Below, piece by piece: positions 1 to 6,122 of a DNA stretch of 11,733 nucleotides. The stretch is from an uncultured bacterium. GTDB lineage: Bacteria > Patescibacteriota > Minisyncoccia > CAIUEV01. Numbering within the stretch: the first letter of the stretch is position 1; every line of letters begins with the position of its first letter. Where the stretch lies: positions 1 through 11,733 of the forward strand of contig CAIUEV010000028.1 of assembly GCA_903898335.1 (NCBI GenBank). The letters are read 5' to 3'. The notes under the pieces are model-generated. The model was given only the letters and a program-made list of their open reading frames with translations, did no database searches and was not told the DNA's origin. Made by a program: the position numbers and the translations under genes.

Positions 1-89
1 AAAAAAGCCACCAAAAGTGACCCGAGAAAATAGATCGTATTGTTTTTAATAAATTTATCTTCGGCCAAAGCCTTGATTTTCGCCCGCAC
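1..89 (-). CDS. Flippase-like membrane protein, N-terminal fragment (cut by window edge)
   Basis: A reading frame enters from the left edge on the minus strand. It begins at a GTG (89-87), and an in-frame TAA lies four codons upstream (101-99), so GTG is the only usable start. The 29 visible residues are a basic, charged head (RAKIKALAEDKFIKNN) followed by the beginning of a hydrophobic helix (TIYFLGSLLVAF). This charged-head-then-'YFLGS' opening resembles the N-terminus of Wzx/MurJ-superfamily oligosaccharide flippases, and a complete flippase lies just upstream on the same strand; the family call is an inference from very little sequence. No Shine-Dalgarno is present: the bases before the start are AACTTTCT repeats. 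Confidence 0.5.
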   Translation of the reverse strand, partial: MRAKIKALAEDKFIKNNTIYFLGSLLVAF

Positions 90-90
90 T

Positions 91-235
91 TGAGAAAGTT
101 AGAAAGTTAGAAAGTTTGTAAAGTTAGAAATATGTTGAGTTTTTAAAGTTAGAAAGTTTGTAAAGTTAGAAAGTTATCAAGTTATAAAGTAGAAAGTCAG
201 AATCCTTAACTTTAAACTTTTAACTTTTAACTTTT
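91..235. repeat. AT-rich AAAGTTAG/AACTTT repeat block, copy 1
   Basis: This 145-bp non-coding block is made almost wholly of 8- and 9-bp units such as AAAGTTAG and AAAGTTTGT. Two internal 28-bp stretches, within 103-130 and at 145-172, are identical. Bases 97-124 are identical to 1796-1823, and 136-156 match 2251-2271 with one mismatch. Towards the tRNA (206-235) the orientation flips to TTAACTTT/TTTTAACTTTT units, so the transcript could fold into a long, weak A/U hairpin. It separates the tRNA-Leu from the partial flippase and supplies the upstream bases of the latter. Confidence 0.85.
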
Positions 236-239
236 TCTG

Positions 240-325
240 TACCGTGGGGGAGACTCGAACTCCCAATCCCGATGAAGGGAACCAGGTCCTAAGCCTGGCG
301 CGTCTACCAATTCCGCCACCACGGC
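240..325 (-). tRNA. tRNA-Leu (anticodon UAG)
   Basis: An 86-nt class II tRNA. On the minus strand the acceptor strand GCCGTGG pairs with CCACGGT, leaving A as discriminator base. The D arm contains AATTGGTAGA. The anticodon stem-loop is CCAGG-CTTAGGA-CCTGG, with anticodon TAG at 291-289 on the minus strand. A long variable arm (TCCC/GGGA) marks it as leucine class, and the T arm is GGGAG-TTCGAGT-CTCCC. It should read CUN leucine codons. CCA is not encoded (ACAG follows), so it would need CCA-adding enzyme. The 1-72 pair is a G-U wobble rather than the usual G-C. Its 5' end is only 3 nt from the stop codon of the flippase gene, so the two are probably co-transcribed and the tRNA excised. Confidence 0.95.
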
Positions 326-328
326 GCT

Positions 329-1789
329 TTAACTGTTTTTCTTCTTGCGCTTCATCATTTCTTTCAGCAGATTCCATTCCTTTGCTCCGATTTCTCCCCC
401 AAGGTATAACAGAAATAAATAAAAAGCCAGACAGAGCGGCCCGAGAATCAAAAACAGCCAGCCGGTTCGAGGCAAAAACCAAGAAATTCCGACCAGAATT
501 GCAAAAGCTCCCGAAATTTTCAGAAAGCTTTTTAAGCTGAAGATGTAGCCGAAATGTTTTCTGACATAGGCTAAAGAAAGCAGCATCACGAAAAAAGAAG
601 TTAGGGTGGTGCCCCAAGCGGCGCCCATTAAAGCATATTTTTGAATCAAAAAATAGGTCAAAATCGTGTTGAGTGCTAGACCCAAAAGCGAAATCAGCAT
701 CGGCACCTTGACTTTACCTGCTCCATTGAGAATAAAAGTAGCCACATAAAAAACGGTCAAAAAACCCACTCCAAAAACAAAAATTTGCATGGGTGGCACG
801 GCCTCGATAAATTTCTGACTGTAAAAAATCCGAACAATCGGATCGGCAAAAACGGACATCAAAAGACAAATCGGCAACAGGGCAAGAAAAAGCAGTCGAA
901 AAGATTCGCTGACCAATTTTTTGGTCTGACCGTGATCCTCGTCGGCCGTCGATTTGGAAACGGCCGGCAGAATCAAAATCGTCAAAGCGTAGAACAAATA
1001 ATAGGGAATGCGCCCCACCGTAATGGCCGCATTGTAAATTCCGGTCAGATAGTCGCTTTTGAGGAGACCTTTGACCAGATAAAGATCAATCGTGACCAAA
1101 AATTCATAAGCAATAAGAAAAAGTGTAACCGGCCAAGCGTAATTAAATAATTTTTTAACAGGGAAAGTTCCCTTTGGCTCCGTTTTTCGGAAGGGATCAA
1201 AAAACTGCGCGCCCAAGAAAACGGCCAATGGCGCCAAAGCATAACCCACGATAGCCCCCTCAATGGCGCGACCGGAAGATTTATAGAGCCAAGCCAACCC
1301 GATAATGAAAAACATTCGCGCCACCGAACGCAAAATTTTTAAAAACGATTGGACTTTGAATTCATGAATGCCTGTGTAGTAGTAGAAATAGAAGGAAGCC
1401 ATGGCAAAGGCGGGAATAATCAAGCTGGAAAGTTGGAAAAGTTCGGTCATACCCGGGTCGCCGAGAATCCGCGCAATCAAAGGAGCGCAAAGAAAAAACA
1501 AAAGCGCCACTCCGCCAATCAAGAAAAATTGCAATCGTTTAGCTTGATTTTTAATGACGGGCACTTTACCCTTTTCTTTTTCAAAAACTTCGGACAGATA
1601 TTTGCTCATGGCCGTCGGGATGCCGTTGCCGATTAAAATAATAATCATTGTGGTGAGCGTGATTACCACCGCATAACGACCGTAATCGGTCGGACCGAGA
1701 ATTCGCCCCATTCCGCTGTGAATGATATAGCCGGAAAGATTGTAGAGCACTTCACTGATCAAAAGAAAGAAAAAGGATCGCGCCAACAT
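329..1789 (-). CDS. Oligosaccharide flippase, Wzx/MurJ-type (MOP superfamily)
   Basis: A 486-residue protein, the usual length for polysaccharide/lipid-linked-oligosaccharide flippases, which move undecaprenyl-linked glycans across the membrane. It is hydrophobic throughout, with about 14 predicted membrane segments. The N-terminal signature (SGYIIHSGMGRILGPTDYGR, residues about 20-39) is the 'R.LGp..YG' motif of the polysaccharide-biosynthesis family, followed by 'GNGIPTAMSKYLSE' (about residues 54-67). A second-half repeat begins near residue 215, and the C-terminus is a lysine-rich cytoplasmic tail. The ATG at 1789 is chosen because the protein starts directly at the first helix; it is preceded by TAACTAATCTC, with no Shine-Dalgarno, and then by repeat DNA. 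The substrate cannot be told from sequence: O-antigen/capsule-like and lipid II are both possible. The adjacent partial gene looks like a second flippase. Confidence 0.85.
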   Translation of the reverse strand: MLARSFFFLLISEVLYNLSGYIIHSGMGRILGPTDYGRYAVVITLTTMIIILIGNGIPTAMSKYLSEVFEKEKGKVPVIKNQAKRLQFFLIGGVALLFFLCAPLIARILGDPGMTELFQLSSLIIPAFAMASFYFYYYTGIHEFKVQSFLKILRSVARMFFIIGLAWLYKSSGRAIEGAIVGYALAPLAVFLGAQFFDPFRKTEPKGTFPVKKLFNYAWPVTLFLIAYEFLVTIDLYLVKGLLKSDYLTGIYNAAITVGRIPYYLFYALTILILPAVSKSTADEDHGQTKKLVSESFRLLFLALLPICLLMSVFADPIVRIFYSQKFIEAVPPMQIFVFGVGFLTVFYVATFILNGAGKVKVPMLISLLGLALNTILTYFLIQKYALMGAAWGTTLTSFFVMLLSLAYVRKHFGYIFSLKSFLKISGAFAILVGISWFLPRTGWLFLILGPLCLAFYLFLLYLGGEIGAKEWNLLKEMMKRKKKNS

Positions 1790-1792
1790 GAG

Positions 1793-1830
1793 ATTAGTTA
1801 GAAAGTTAGAAAGTTTGTAAAGTCTATAAA
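1793..1830. repeat. AAAGTTAG/AACTTT repeat, copy 2
   Basis: Bases 1796-1823 are identical over 28 nt to 97-124 in the first repeat block. In both places the repeat ends within a few bases of the start codon of a minus-strand flippase-like gene. On its other side it abuts the promoter of the plus-strand S23-type gene, so it fills the divergent intergenic region. Confidence 0.85.
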
Positions 1831-1832
1831 GT

Positions 1833-1862
1833 TTGACTTGCTTTTATTTTTTTGACCATAAT
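1833..1862 (+). promoter_or_regulatory. Sigma-70-type promoter for the S23-type gene
   Basis: TTGACT (1833-1838) and CATAAT (1857-1862) are separated by 18 bp, a good match to the -35/-10 consensus. Transcription would start near 1869, giving an untranslated leader of about 30 nt before the ATG at 1900. This also argues against the TTG at 1852, which lies upstream of the predicted transcript start. Prediction by eye only. Confidence 0.55.
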
Positions 1863-1899
1863 TCACAATTTAATAATTTTAAAAAATACACCTTACAAA

Positions 1900-2244
1900 A
1901 TGAAGTTTAACTCTTTTGAGGAAATCTTAGCTTATCAAAAATCTGAACAATTAGCTTTAAAAATTTACACTCTTTTACGTGATTGTAATGATTTTGGATT
2001 TAAAAATCAAATTCAAAGAGCAGTAGTCTCAATAAGTAATAACATTGCCGAGGGTTTCGAGAGAAAAGGAAATAAAGAATTTAGGCAATTTCTGTTTATT
2101 GCAAAAGGATCATGCGGAGAAGTTCGATCCATGTTAAGACTTTCTCTCAAGCTTAACTATGTTTCTGAAGGAAATTTTAATGTGCTGCATAATCTATCGG
2201 TTGAAGTGTCTAAAATGCTCTCAGGATTAATAAAAAAATTATAG
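1900..2244 (+). CDS. S23-type four-helix bundle protein (23S rRNA-intervening-sequence protein family)
   Basis: A 114-residue all-helical protein. It shows the family pattern: an opening 'FEEILAYQKSEQLALKIY', then 'QIQRAVVSISNNIAEGFER' at about residues 41-59, 'KEFRQFLFIAKGSCGEVRSML' at about 64-84, and a final helix with 'SKMLSGLIKKL'. This is the family of the protein encoded inside 23S rRNA intervening sequences, related to Avd of diversity-generating retroelements. Members form pentameric bundles, but free-standing copies have no agreed function. The ATG at 1900 is chosen because homology begins there; a TTG at 1852 in the same frame lies inside the promoter. It is the only plus-strand gene in the left half, is flanked by dispersed repeats, and has about 31% G+C by hand count against roughly 45% in neighbours, suggesting a separate origin. 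Confidence 0.85.
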   Translation: MKFNSFEEILAYQKSEQLALKIYTLLRDCNDFGFKNQIQRAVVSISNNIAEGFERKGNKEFRQFLFIAKGSCGEVRSMLRLSLKLNYVSEGNFNVLHNLSVEVSKMLSGLIKKL

Positions 2245-2250
2245 CGATAA

Positions 2251-2271
2251 TGAGTTTTTAAAGCTAGAAAG
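2251..2271. repeat. Dispersed repeat, copy 3 (partial)
   Basis: TGAGTTTTTAAAGCTAGAAA plus one G differs by a single base from 136-156 in the first repeat block. It starts 6 nt after the stop codon of the S23-type gene, so that gene has a copy of the repeat family on each side, in the same orientation. Confidence 0.8.
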
Positions 2272-2286
2272 ACCTCTAAGGGTTTC

Positions 2287-2352
2287 TTTATGAACTTTAT
2301 GAACTTTATGAACTTTATGAACTTTATGAACTTTATGAACTTTTTAACTTTA
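2287..2352. repeat. 9-bp tandem array (TTTATGAAC)n overlapping the murC 3' end
   Basis: Six perfect copies of TTTATGAAC fill 2287-2340, followed by two decayed units, TTTTTAAC (2341-2348) and a TTTATCAAC-like unit that merges into coding sequence. The last nine bases of the murC reading frame, including its TAA stop at 2335-2333, lie inside the perfect array, and the codons just before lie in the decayed units. The AACTTT core is shared with the 8/9-bp units of the other repeat blocks, in inverted orientation. Perfect copies suggest recent slippage. Confidence 0.95.
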
Positions 2353-3889
2353 TCAACTCCTCCCCCACTCGAAAGCCGTCTCCCGCTCCGAGAGTCAAAA
2401 AAACGGTCGGCCGAGCAAAACTCAGCTGAGAAAAATAAGCGATAGCTTCACTCTGATTAGGAAAGTAAACGGCTTTTTTCTTTTCGGGAATGAGCGCCAC
2501 CAAATCTCGAGCACTCACTGTGCCGACACTTTCCCGAGCGGAAGAATAAATCTCAAGAACACCGATTTCGTCGGCTTGTTCAAAAGCGTTAGCAAATTCT
2601 TTCAAGAATTTTTCGGTGCGCGAAAAAGTGTGAGGCTGAAAAAGAGCCACCAAACGATGCCTGGGTAAAGTTTTTTTCACCGCCCGCAGCGTGGCTTCCA
2701 CTTCGCTCGGGTGATGAGCAAAATCGTCGAAAATCAAAGTTTTTTTGATTTTTCCCTTGAATTGCAGCCGTCGTTCCGTTCCAAGAAAAGTCATCATGGA
2801 TTTCTCAATCACTCCGACTAATTGTTTTAGCCAAGCTATTTGATCAGAGATATTGGACGGCAAAGGTCGGTCAGACCAAATTTTCAATTCTTTGTTGAAA
2901 GCGATTTTTTGCTTCGAATCGGATTGCCTCAACTGAAGCATAAAATTAAAAATAAAGGCCAGAACGGCGACGCTATTCATCGCATTGTGATCGCCCGTCA
3001 ACGGCGAATCAAACTTAACGAAAAGACCGTTTTTTGACGGACAGGGTAGATTTTTGTCCTTCAGCTTGATTTTTAAAGTTATTTTCGAAACAAAACGCTC
3101 CCCGTTTTTCAAGCGACTGACAATTTTTTTCAAACAAAAATCGGCGTTCTTCCCCTTACCAAAAGTGACAATGCGATCGGTTTCGGAAATATTTTTTAAA
3201 ATCTGACGACAGTGTGCATTGTCTTGATTAATAATTAAAAATCCTTGCGTTACTGAATTTTCAGACCAGCGCCGCACAAAATCTTGAAAGGCGGCCGTAT
3301 ATGCTTCCGGTGTTGGATAAAAATCGGGATGATCGTAATCGATATTGTTTAGGATAATCGATCCCGGCTCATAAAAACGCAATTTATTTTGATGTTCGTC
3401 CGCCTCGATCACAAAAATATCACTCTCTCCCGCCAAAGAATTGCTCTGCCAATTGGAAACTTTACTGCCGATCACGGCGCTGGGCGAAAAACCCAAGTCG
3501 GCTAAAGTGTTGGCCAGCAGAGCGGAAGTCGTTGTCTTACCGTGTGATCCGGCCACCGCGACACCTTCCGATCGATTAAAAAACTCCGCCAAAGCCTCCG
3601 GATAGGTCAGGACGAGAAAACCTTTTTCCATCGCCGCCTTAATTTCCGGATTGGTTTCCGCTGAAAAGGCGGTTGAATGAACAACTACCTCCGTTTCCGC
3701 CGGAATATTGGAGGCGTTAAATTTCTCCTTAAATTCAATCCCCAATTTTTTCAGCACTTCATCCGTAAAAAATTTTTCTTCCGTGTCGGAACCGCTGATT
3801 TTTTTACCTCGCTTCAAAAGATAGCCGGCCAAAGCGGTCATTCCCGCTCCTTTAATGCCCACCAGATGAAAGTGAGTTTTATCGTCCAT
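2333..3889 (-). CDS. murC: UDP-N-acetylmuramate--L-alanine ligase (MurC)
   Basis: A 518-residue Mur ligase that adds L-alanine to UDP-MurNAc with ATP, the first peptide step of peptidoglycan precursor synthesis in the cytoplasm. The N-terminal domain has the MurC nucleotide-binding signature GIKGAGM (11-17). The central domain has the ATP loop SHGKTTT (115-121), EADE (162-165), NNIDYDHPD (181-189) and GDHNAMN (299-305). The C-terminal domain has DDFAHHP (388-394), FQPHTFSRT (417-425) and LTLGAGD (498-504). It is longer than usual MurC proteins because about 35 extra residues lie between GDHNAMN and ERRLQ (372-376). The related recycling ligase Mpl is the main alternative, but the overall pattern favours MurC. 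It follows the ligase-protease gene by 25 nt. The ATG at 3889 has no Shine-Dalgarno, and the C-terminus ends inside a tandem repeat. Confidence 0.92.
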   Translation of the reverse strand: MDDKTHFHLVGIKGAGMTALAGYLLKRGKKISGSDTEEKFFTDEVLKKLGIEFKEKFNASNIPAETEVVVHSTAFSAETNPEIKAAMEKGFLVLTYPEALAEFFNRSEGVAVAGSHGKTTTSALLANTLADLGFSPSAVIGSKVSNWQSNSLAGESDIFVIEADEHQNKLRFYEPGSIILNNIDYDHPDFYPTPEAYTAAFQDFVRRWSENSVTQGFLIINQDNAHCRQILKNISETDRIVTFGKGKNADFCLKKIVSRLKNGERFVSKITLKIKLKDKNLPCPSKNGLFVKFDSPLTGDHNAMNSVAVLAFIFNFMLQLRQSDSKQKIAFNKELKIWSDRPLPSNISDQIAWLKQLVGVIEKSMMTFLGTERRLQFKGKIKKTLIFDDFAHHPSEVEATLRAVKKTLPRHRLVALFQPHTFSRTEKFLKEFANAFEQADEIGVLEIYSSARESVGTVSARDLVALIPEKKKAVYFPNQSEAIAYFSQLSFARPTVFLTLGAGDGFRVGEELIKLKSS

Positions 3890-3914
3890 AAAATTTATTG
3901 TTCAAAAATTACGT

Positions 3915-5378
3915 CTACTGTTCTTTCTTGAGCCCGACATCAATGATAAAAGAACGCAGACTTTTGCGACCGATAATTACCGGGTAACGCAGATGCTTGC
4001 GTCTGACGATAGTCGCCTTGGTTGATATGGGAATTTGGTCCAGCACGATTTTCGTTTCGATTACGGGCCGAATGCTCAATCCGTTAGAAGAATAAACCAA
4101 CTTGACTTTCTTTAATAGTCCATTTGATCCGGCGATAATTTCATCAATATGTTCATCGCGAATTTTTTTAATTGCCTCAAATTGATATTCGATTGATTCA
4201 TTGGGAAAAATTTGCGAAGCGTGATAGTAAGGAAAATATTTTTTAAAAACAGTCAAAGCCTCTCCGTAGCCCAATTCGATGGCCAAATCTTCATCAATGG
4301 AAACATAGTAAGCGCCCGTGTCCAATTTGGCATCCACCTGCATCCTGCCTCGAGGCCCGTAAATGGAAATTTTCTTGAAAATTCCCACCATGGTTTTACC
4401 TGTTGCCTCCTCAACTTCATCCTCGATTTCTCCGCCAAAAAGATCCTGACCGATGCGCACCGCCTTTTTGGTTGTGCTTATTTTCAGCCCCTTGACTCTC
4501 TCCAGACGATCTCTTAATGGCGCTTGATTGGCATTTTGAATGGAAAGACCGGGTCTGACATTGATTTCAGCCACTACCGGACCTCGATCACGATCAGTCA
4601 TAATATCGACACCCAAAAAGCCCAGCCCACTCGCCTCTTGGCAATTAACGGCAATTTCCAACGATTCTTTCCAGTAAGGAATTCGGATACCGGCCAAGGG
4701 CAAACGAGTTCCGGGAACAAAATCCAGATGGTAATCCTGCTGAGTGGCCAAATTTCTTGAGATAGCGTGAGTTGTCACCCCTGTCGCCATGTCGATACCG
4801 ACGCAAATTCCTCCCAGATGCAAATTGGCTCGTCCGCCCGAAGCCTCCGTTGGCAGGCGCAACATAGCCATAATGGGCACACGATTAAAAACAATGATTC
4901 GCAAATCGGGAATTCCGCGGTAGCTGTACGGCTTAAAAACTCGTGACAGTTTTACTCGCTCCTCGAAAAAAGCCTTATCCGGCTGGTTGGATAAAGAATA
5001 AGTACCTTCAAAAATATTACGGATATGCATCTTCAGATCTTCTATTGTAACTTCTCTTTTATCCGCTTTCACCCAATTGCCCGTTTTTTTGTTGCGACCG
5101 TAAACCACAACGATGCCTTCACCACCCAGGCCACGATTGGGTTTCAGGACAAAGCTGTAAGGCAGCTGGTCCCAATCAAAATTCTCCAGCTCCTTGAGGC
5201 TGCGAATACGCGCAATCAGGTTCGGTACCGGCAAATCGGCCTTCATCAAAGCTCTCTTGGAAAGCATTTTATCGTCCGCAATCTTTCTGGCTTCCTTCGG
5301 ATTGTAGGGTCTGACATAAAGCAGATTTCGGGCGTTCATCCCGAGCACCAATCTACTTTTTTCGAGGTAATTCAACAT
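3915..5378 (-). CDS. RimK/glutamate-ligase-like ATP-grasp enzyme fused to a retropepsin-like protease domain
   Basis: A 487-residue two-domain protein. Residues about 1-300 form an ATP-grasp ligase of the alpha-L-glutamate-ligase-like type: KPNRGLGGEGI (79-89) is the ATP-binding loop, PDLRIIVF lies at 157-164, and the metal-binding end is VVAEINVRPGLSIQNANQ (268-285). Such enzymes join an amino acid to a carboxylate through an acyl phosphate. After an acidic linker (315-326), residues about 330-487 match the retropepsin-like 'RimK-associated protease' family (Pfam calls it putative zinc protease): KLDTGAYYVSI with the catalytic-type DTGA at 353-356, and the closing PVIIGRKSLRSFIIDV (466-481). 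In many bacteria these two activities are encoded by separate neighbouring genes. Its start overlaps the upstream 7TM gene by 26 nt and murC follows at 25 nt, so the three are probably one operon. The substrate is unknown. Confidence 0.88.
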   Translation of the reverse strand: MLNYLEKSRLVLGMNARNLLYVRPYNPKEARKIADDKMLSKRALMKADLPVPNLIARIRSLKELENFDWDQLPYSFVLKPNRGLGGEGIVVVYGRNKKTGNWVKADKREVTIEDLKMHIRNIFEGTYSLSNQPDKAFFEERVKLSRVFKPYSYRGIPDLRIIVFNRVPIMAMLRLPTEASGGRANLHLGGICVGIDMATGVTTHAISRNLATQQDYHLDFVPGTRLPLAGIRIPYWKESLEIAVNCQEASGLGFLGVDIMTDRDRGPVVAEINVRPGLSIQNANQAPLRDRLERVKGLKISTTKKAVRIGQDLFGGEIEDEVEEATGKTMVGIFKKISIYGPRGRMQVDAKLDTGAYYVSIDEDLAIELGYGEALTVFKKYFPYYHASQIFPNESIEYQFEAIKKIRDEHIDEIIAGSNGLLKKVKLVYSSNGLSIRPVIETKIVLDQIPISTKATIVRRKHLRYPVIIGRKSLRSFIIDVGLKKEQ

Positions 5379-6012
5379 TTTTTATAACGTCACGAAATCT
5401 TAAGTATTCATAAAGACGCAGCCCTTGCCATCGACCGATAAAAATATTCAGCAAAACAATGAATAGCACGGTTACCGGATAATTGAGGACAAGAACTTGA
5501 AACGCCTCCCATTTAACTACGAAATAACAAATCACGGCCAACAAAATTGTCTCCAAAGCCAGAAAGAAAGCCGTTCGAAAACCTTTCTCGATTTGCGCCA
5601 CCACGAATTTTTCCACAATCGTAATCATGATTAAAATCGGAAAAATCGAAACGCTAGCCAGACCGGTACGATTGAAGACTCCTCCCACCACCAGAAAAAT
5701 CAAAACCGAGATGGCCGTCACCGAGAGCATCATGGCCGTTCGCGACATATAAAGCAGCTGAAAATTACGCAAAAGATATCTCATCCCCAGCGCCACCAGC
5801 AGAACCACGGTAAAAATGGCGATCCCATATTTCAGAGTGGTCGCCAGAAAAGCCACCGCAATAACGGATGGCGTGTAAATACCGAAGGCTTTAATTCCCA
5901 CGACTTGTCGGGCAAAAGCAATGATGGTCAAAATCACCGGATACATCAGCACATAAATCACCGTTTCTACCGGTACCCCCTGACCAATGGCCAGATCAAC
6001 TAAATTAGGCAT
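5353..6012 (-). CDS. Seven-helix membrane protein, 7TM_transglut-type, lacking the transglutaminase-like domain
   Basis: A 219-residue protein with about seven hydrophobic segments. It matches the membrane domain usually found at the C-terminus of 'inactive transglutaminase fused to 7TM' proteins: ARQVVGIKAFGIYTPSVIAVAFL (34-56, given here as the family's R.V.G..tFG..TP...A.aF pattern), SIFPILIMITIVEKF (122-136) with a nearby E and R (142-146), and the ending GRWQGLRLYEYLRFRDV (193-209). The extracellular transglutaminase-like part is missing, and no upstream gene supplies it. In known loci this module sits beside the ATP-grasp ligase and retropepsin-like protease, exactly as here. ATG at 6012 is preferred; the preceding in-frame TTG (6015) is an alternative. 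It probably recruits, senses or exports the ligase product at the membrane, which is an inference. Confidence 0.85.
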   Translation of the reverse strand: MPNLVDLAIGQGVPVETVIYVLMYPVILTIIAFARQVVGIKAFGIYTPSVIAVAFLATTLKYGIAIFTVVLLVALGMRYLLRNFQLLYMSRTAMMLSVTAISVLIFLVVGGVFNRTGLASVSIFPILIMITIVEKFVVAQIEKGFRTAFFLALETILLAVICYFVVKWEAFQVLVLNYPVTVLFIVLLNIFIGRWQGLRLYEYLRFRDVIKNVELPRKK

Positions 6013-6015
6013 CAA

Positions 6016-6088
6016 TCTACTTTAAAAATAGAAAAACAATTTTAGAAATTTGATTTCATTCTATGCTATTTTTATTTTTTTTATAAAT
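6016..6088. other. AT-rich divergent intergenic region upstream of the 7TM operon
   Basis: This very AT-rich stretch separates the minus-strand 7TM-ligase-murC operon from the plus-strand mraZ cluster. The minus-strand promoter must lie here, but no clear -35/-10 pair is visible. A TTGTCA on the minus strand (6095-6090) overlaps the mraZ -35 box on the other strand, and TAGAAT-like hexamers occur further downstream at poor spacing. Confidence 0.4.
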
Positions 6089-6116
6089 TTGACAAGAAAA
6101 AGTTGTGGTCTATTAT
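6089..6116 (+). promoter_or_regulatory. mraZ promoter (-35 TTGACA, -10 TATTAT)
   Basis: A perfect TTGACA (6089-6094) is followed after 16 bp by TATTAT (6111-6116); a TATAAA at 6114-6119 gives a 19-bp spacing as an alternative. Transcription would begin near 6122-6126, right at the first MraZ-box repeat, so a bound repressor would cover the start point. This is the only strong promoter seen for the plus-strand division cluster. Confidence 0.7.
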
Positions 6117-6122
6117 AAAACT

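Noticed and set aside
1045..1263. Open frame antiparallel or out of frame within the flippase gene
   Set aside because: It is a shadow of the flippase reading frame with no family similarity and atypical composition. The same holds for the other overlapping frames inside murC, the ligase gene, rsmH, the kinase gene and ackA.
1852..1899. TTG start giving 16 more residues to the S23-type protein
   Set aside because: It lies within the predicted promoter, upstream of the expected transcript start, and family similarity begins at the ATG at 1900.
2267..2290. Intrinsic terminator after the S23-type gene
   Set aside because: GAAA-CC/GG-TTTC can pair around a short loop, but the stem is interrupted by a bulge and the following T tract is only 3-4 bases, so support is too weak.
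2287..2340. CRISPR-like array
   Set aside because: The units are 9 bp and directly adjacent with no spacers; it is a simple tandem repeat, and no cas genes are present.
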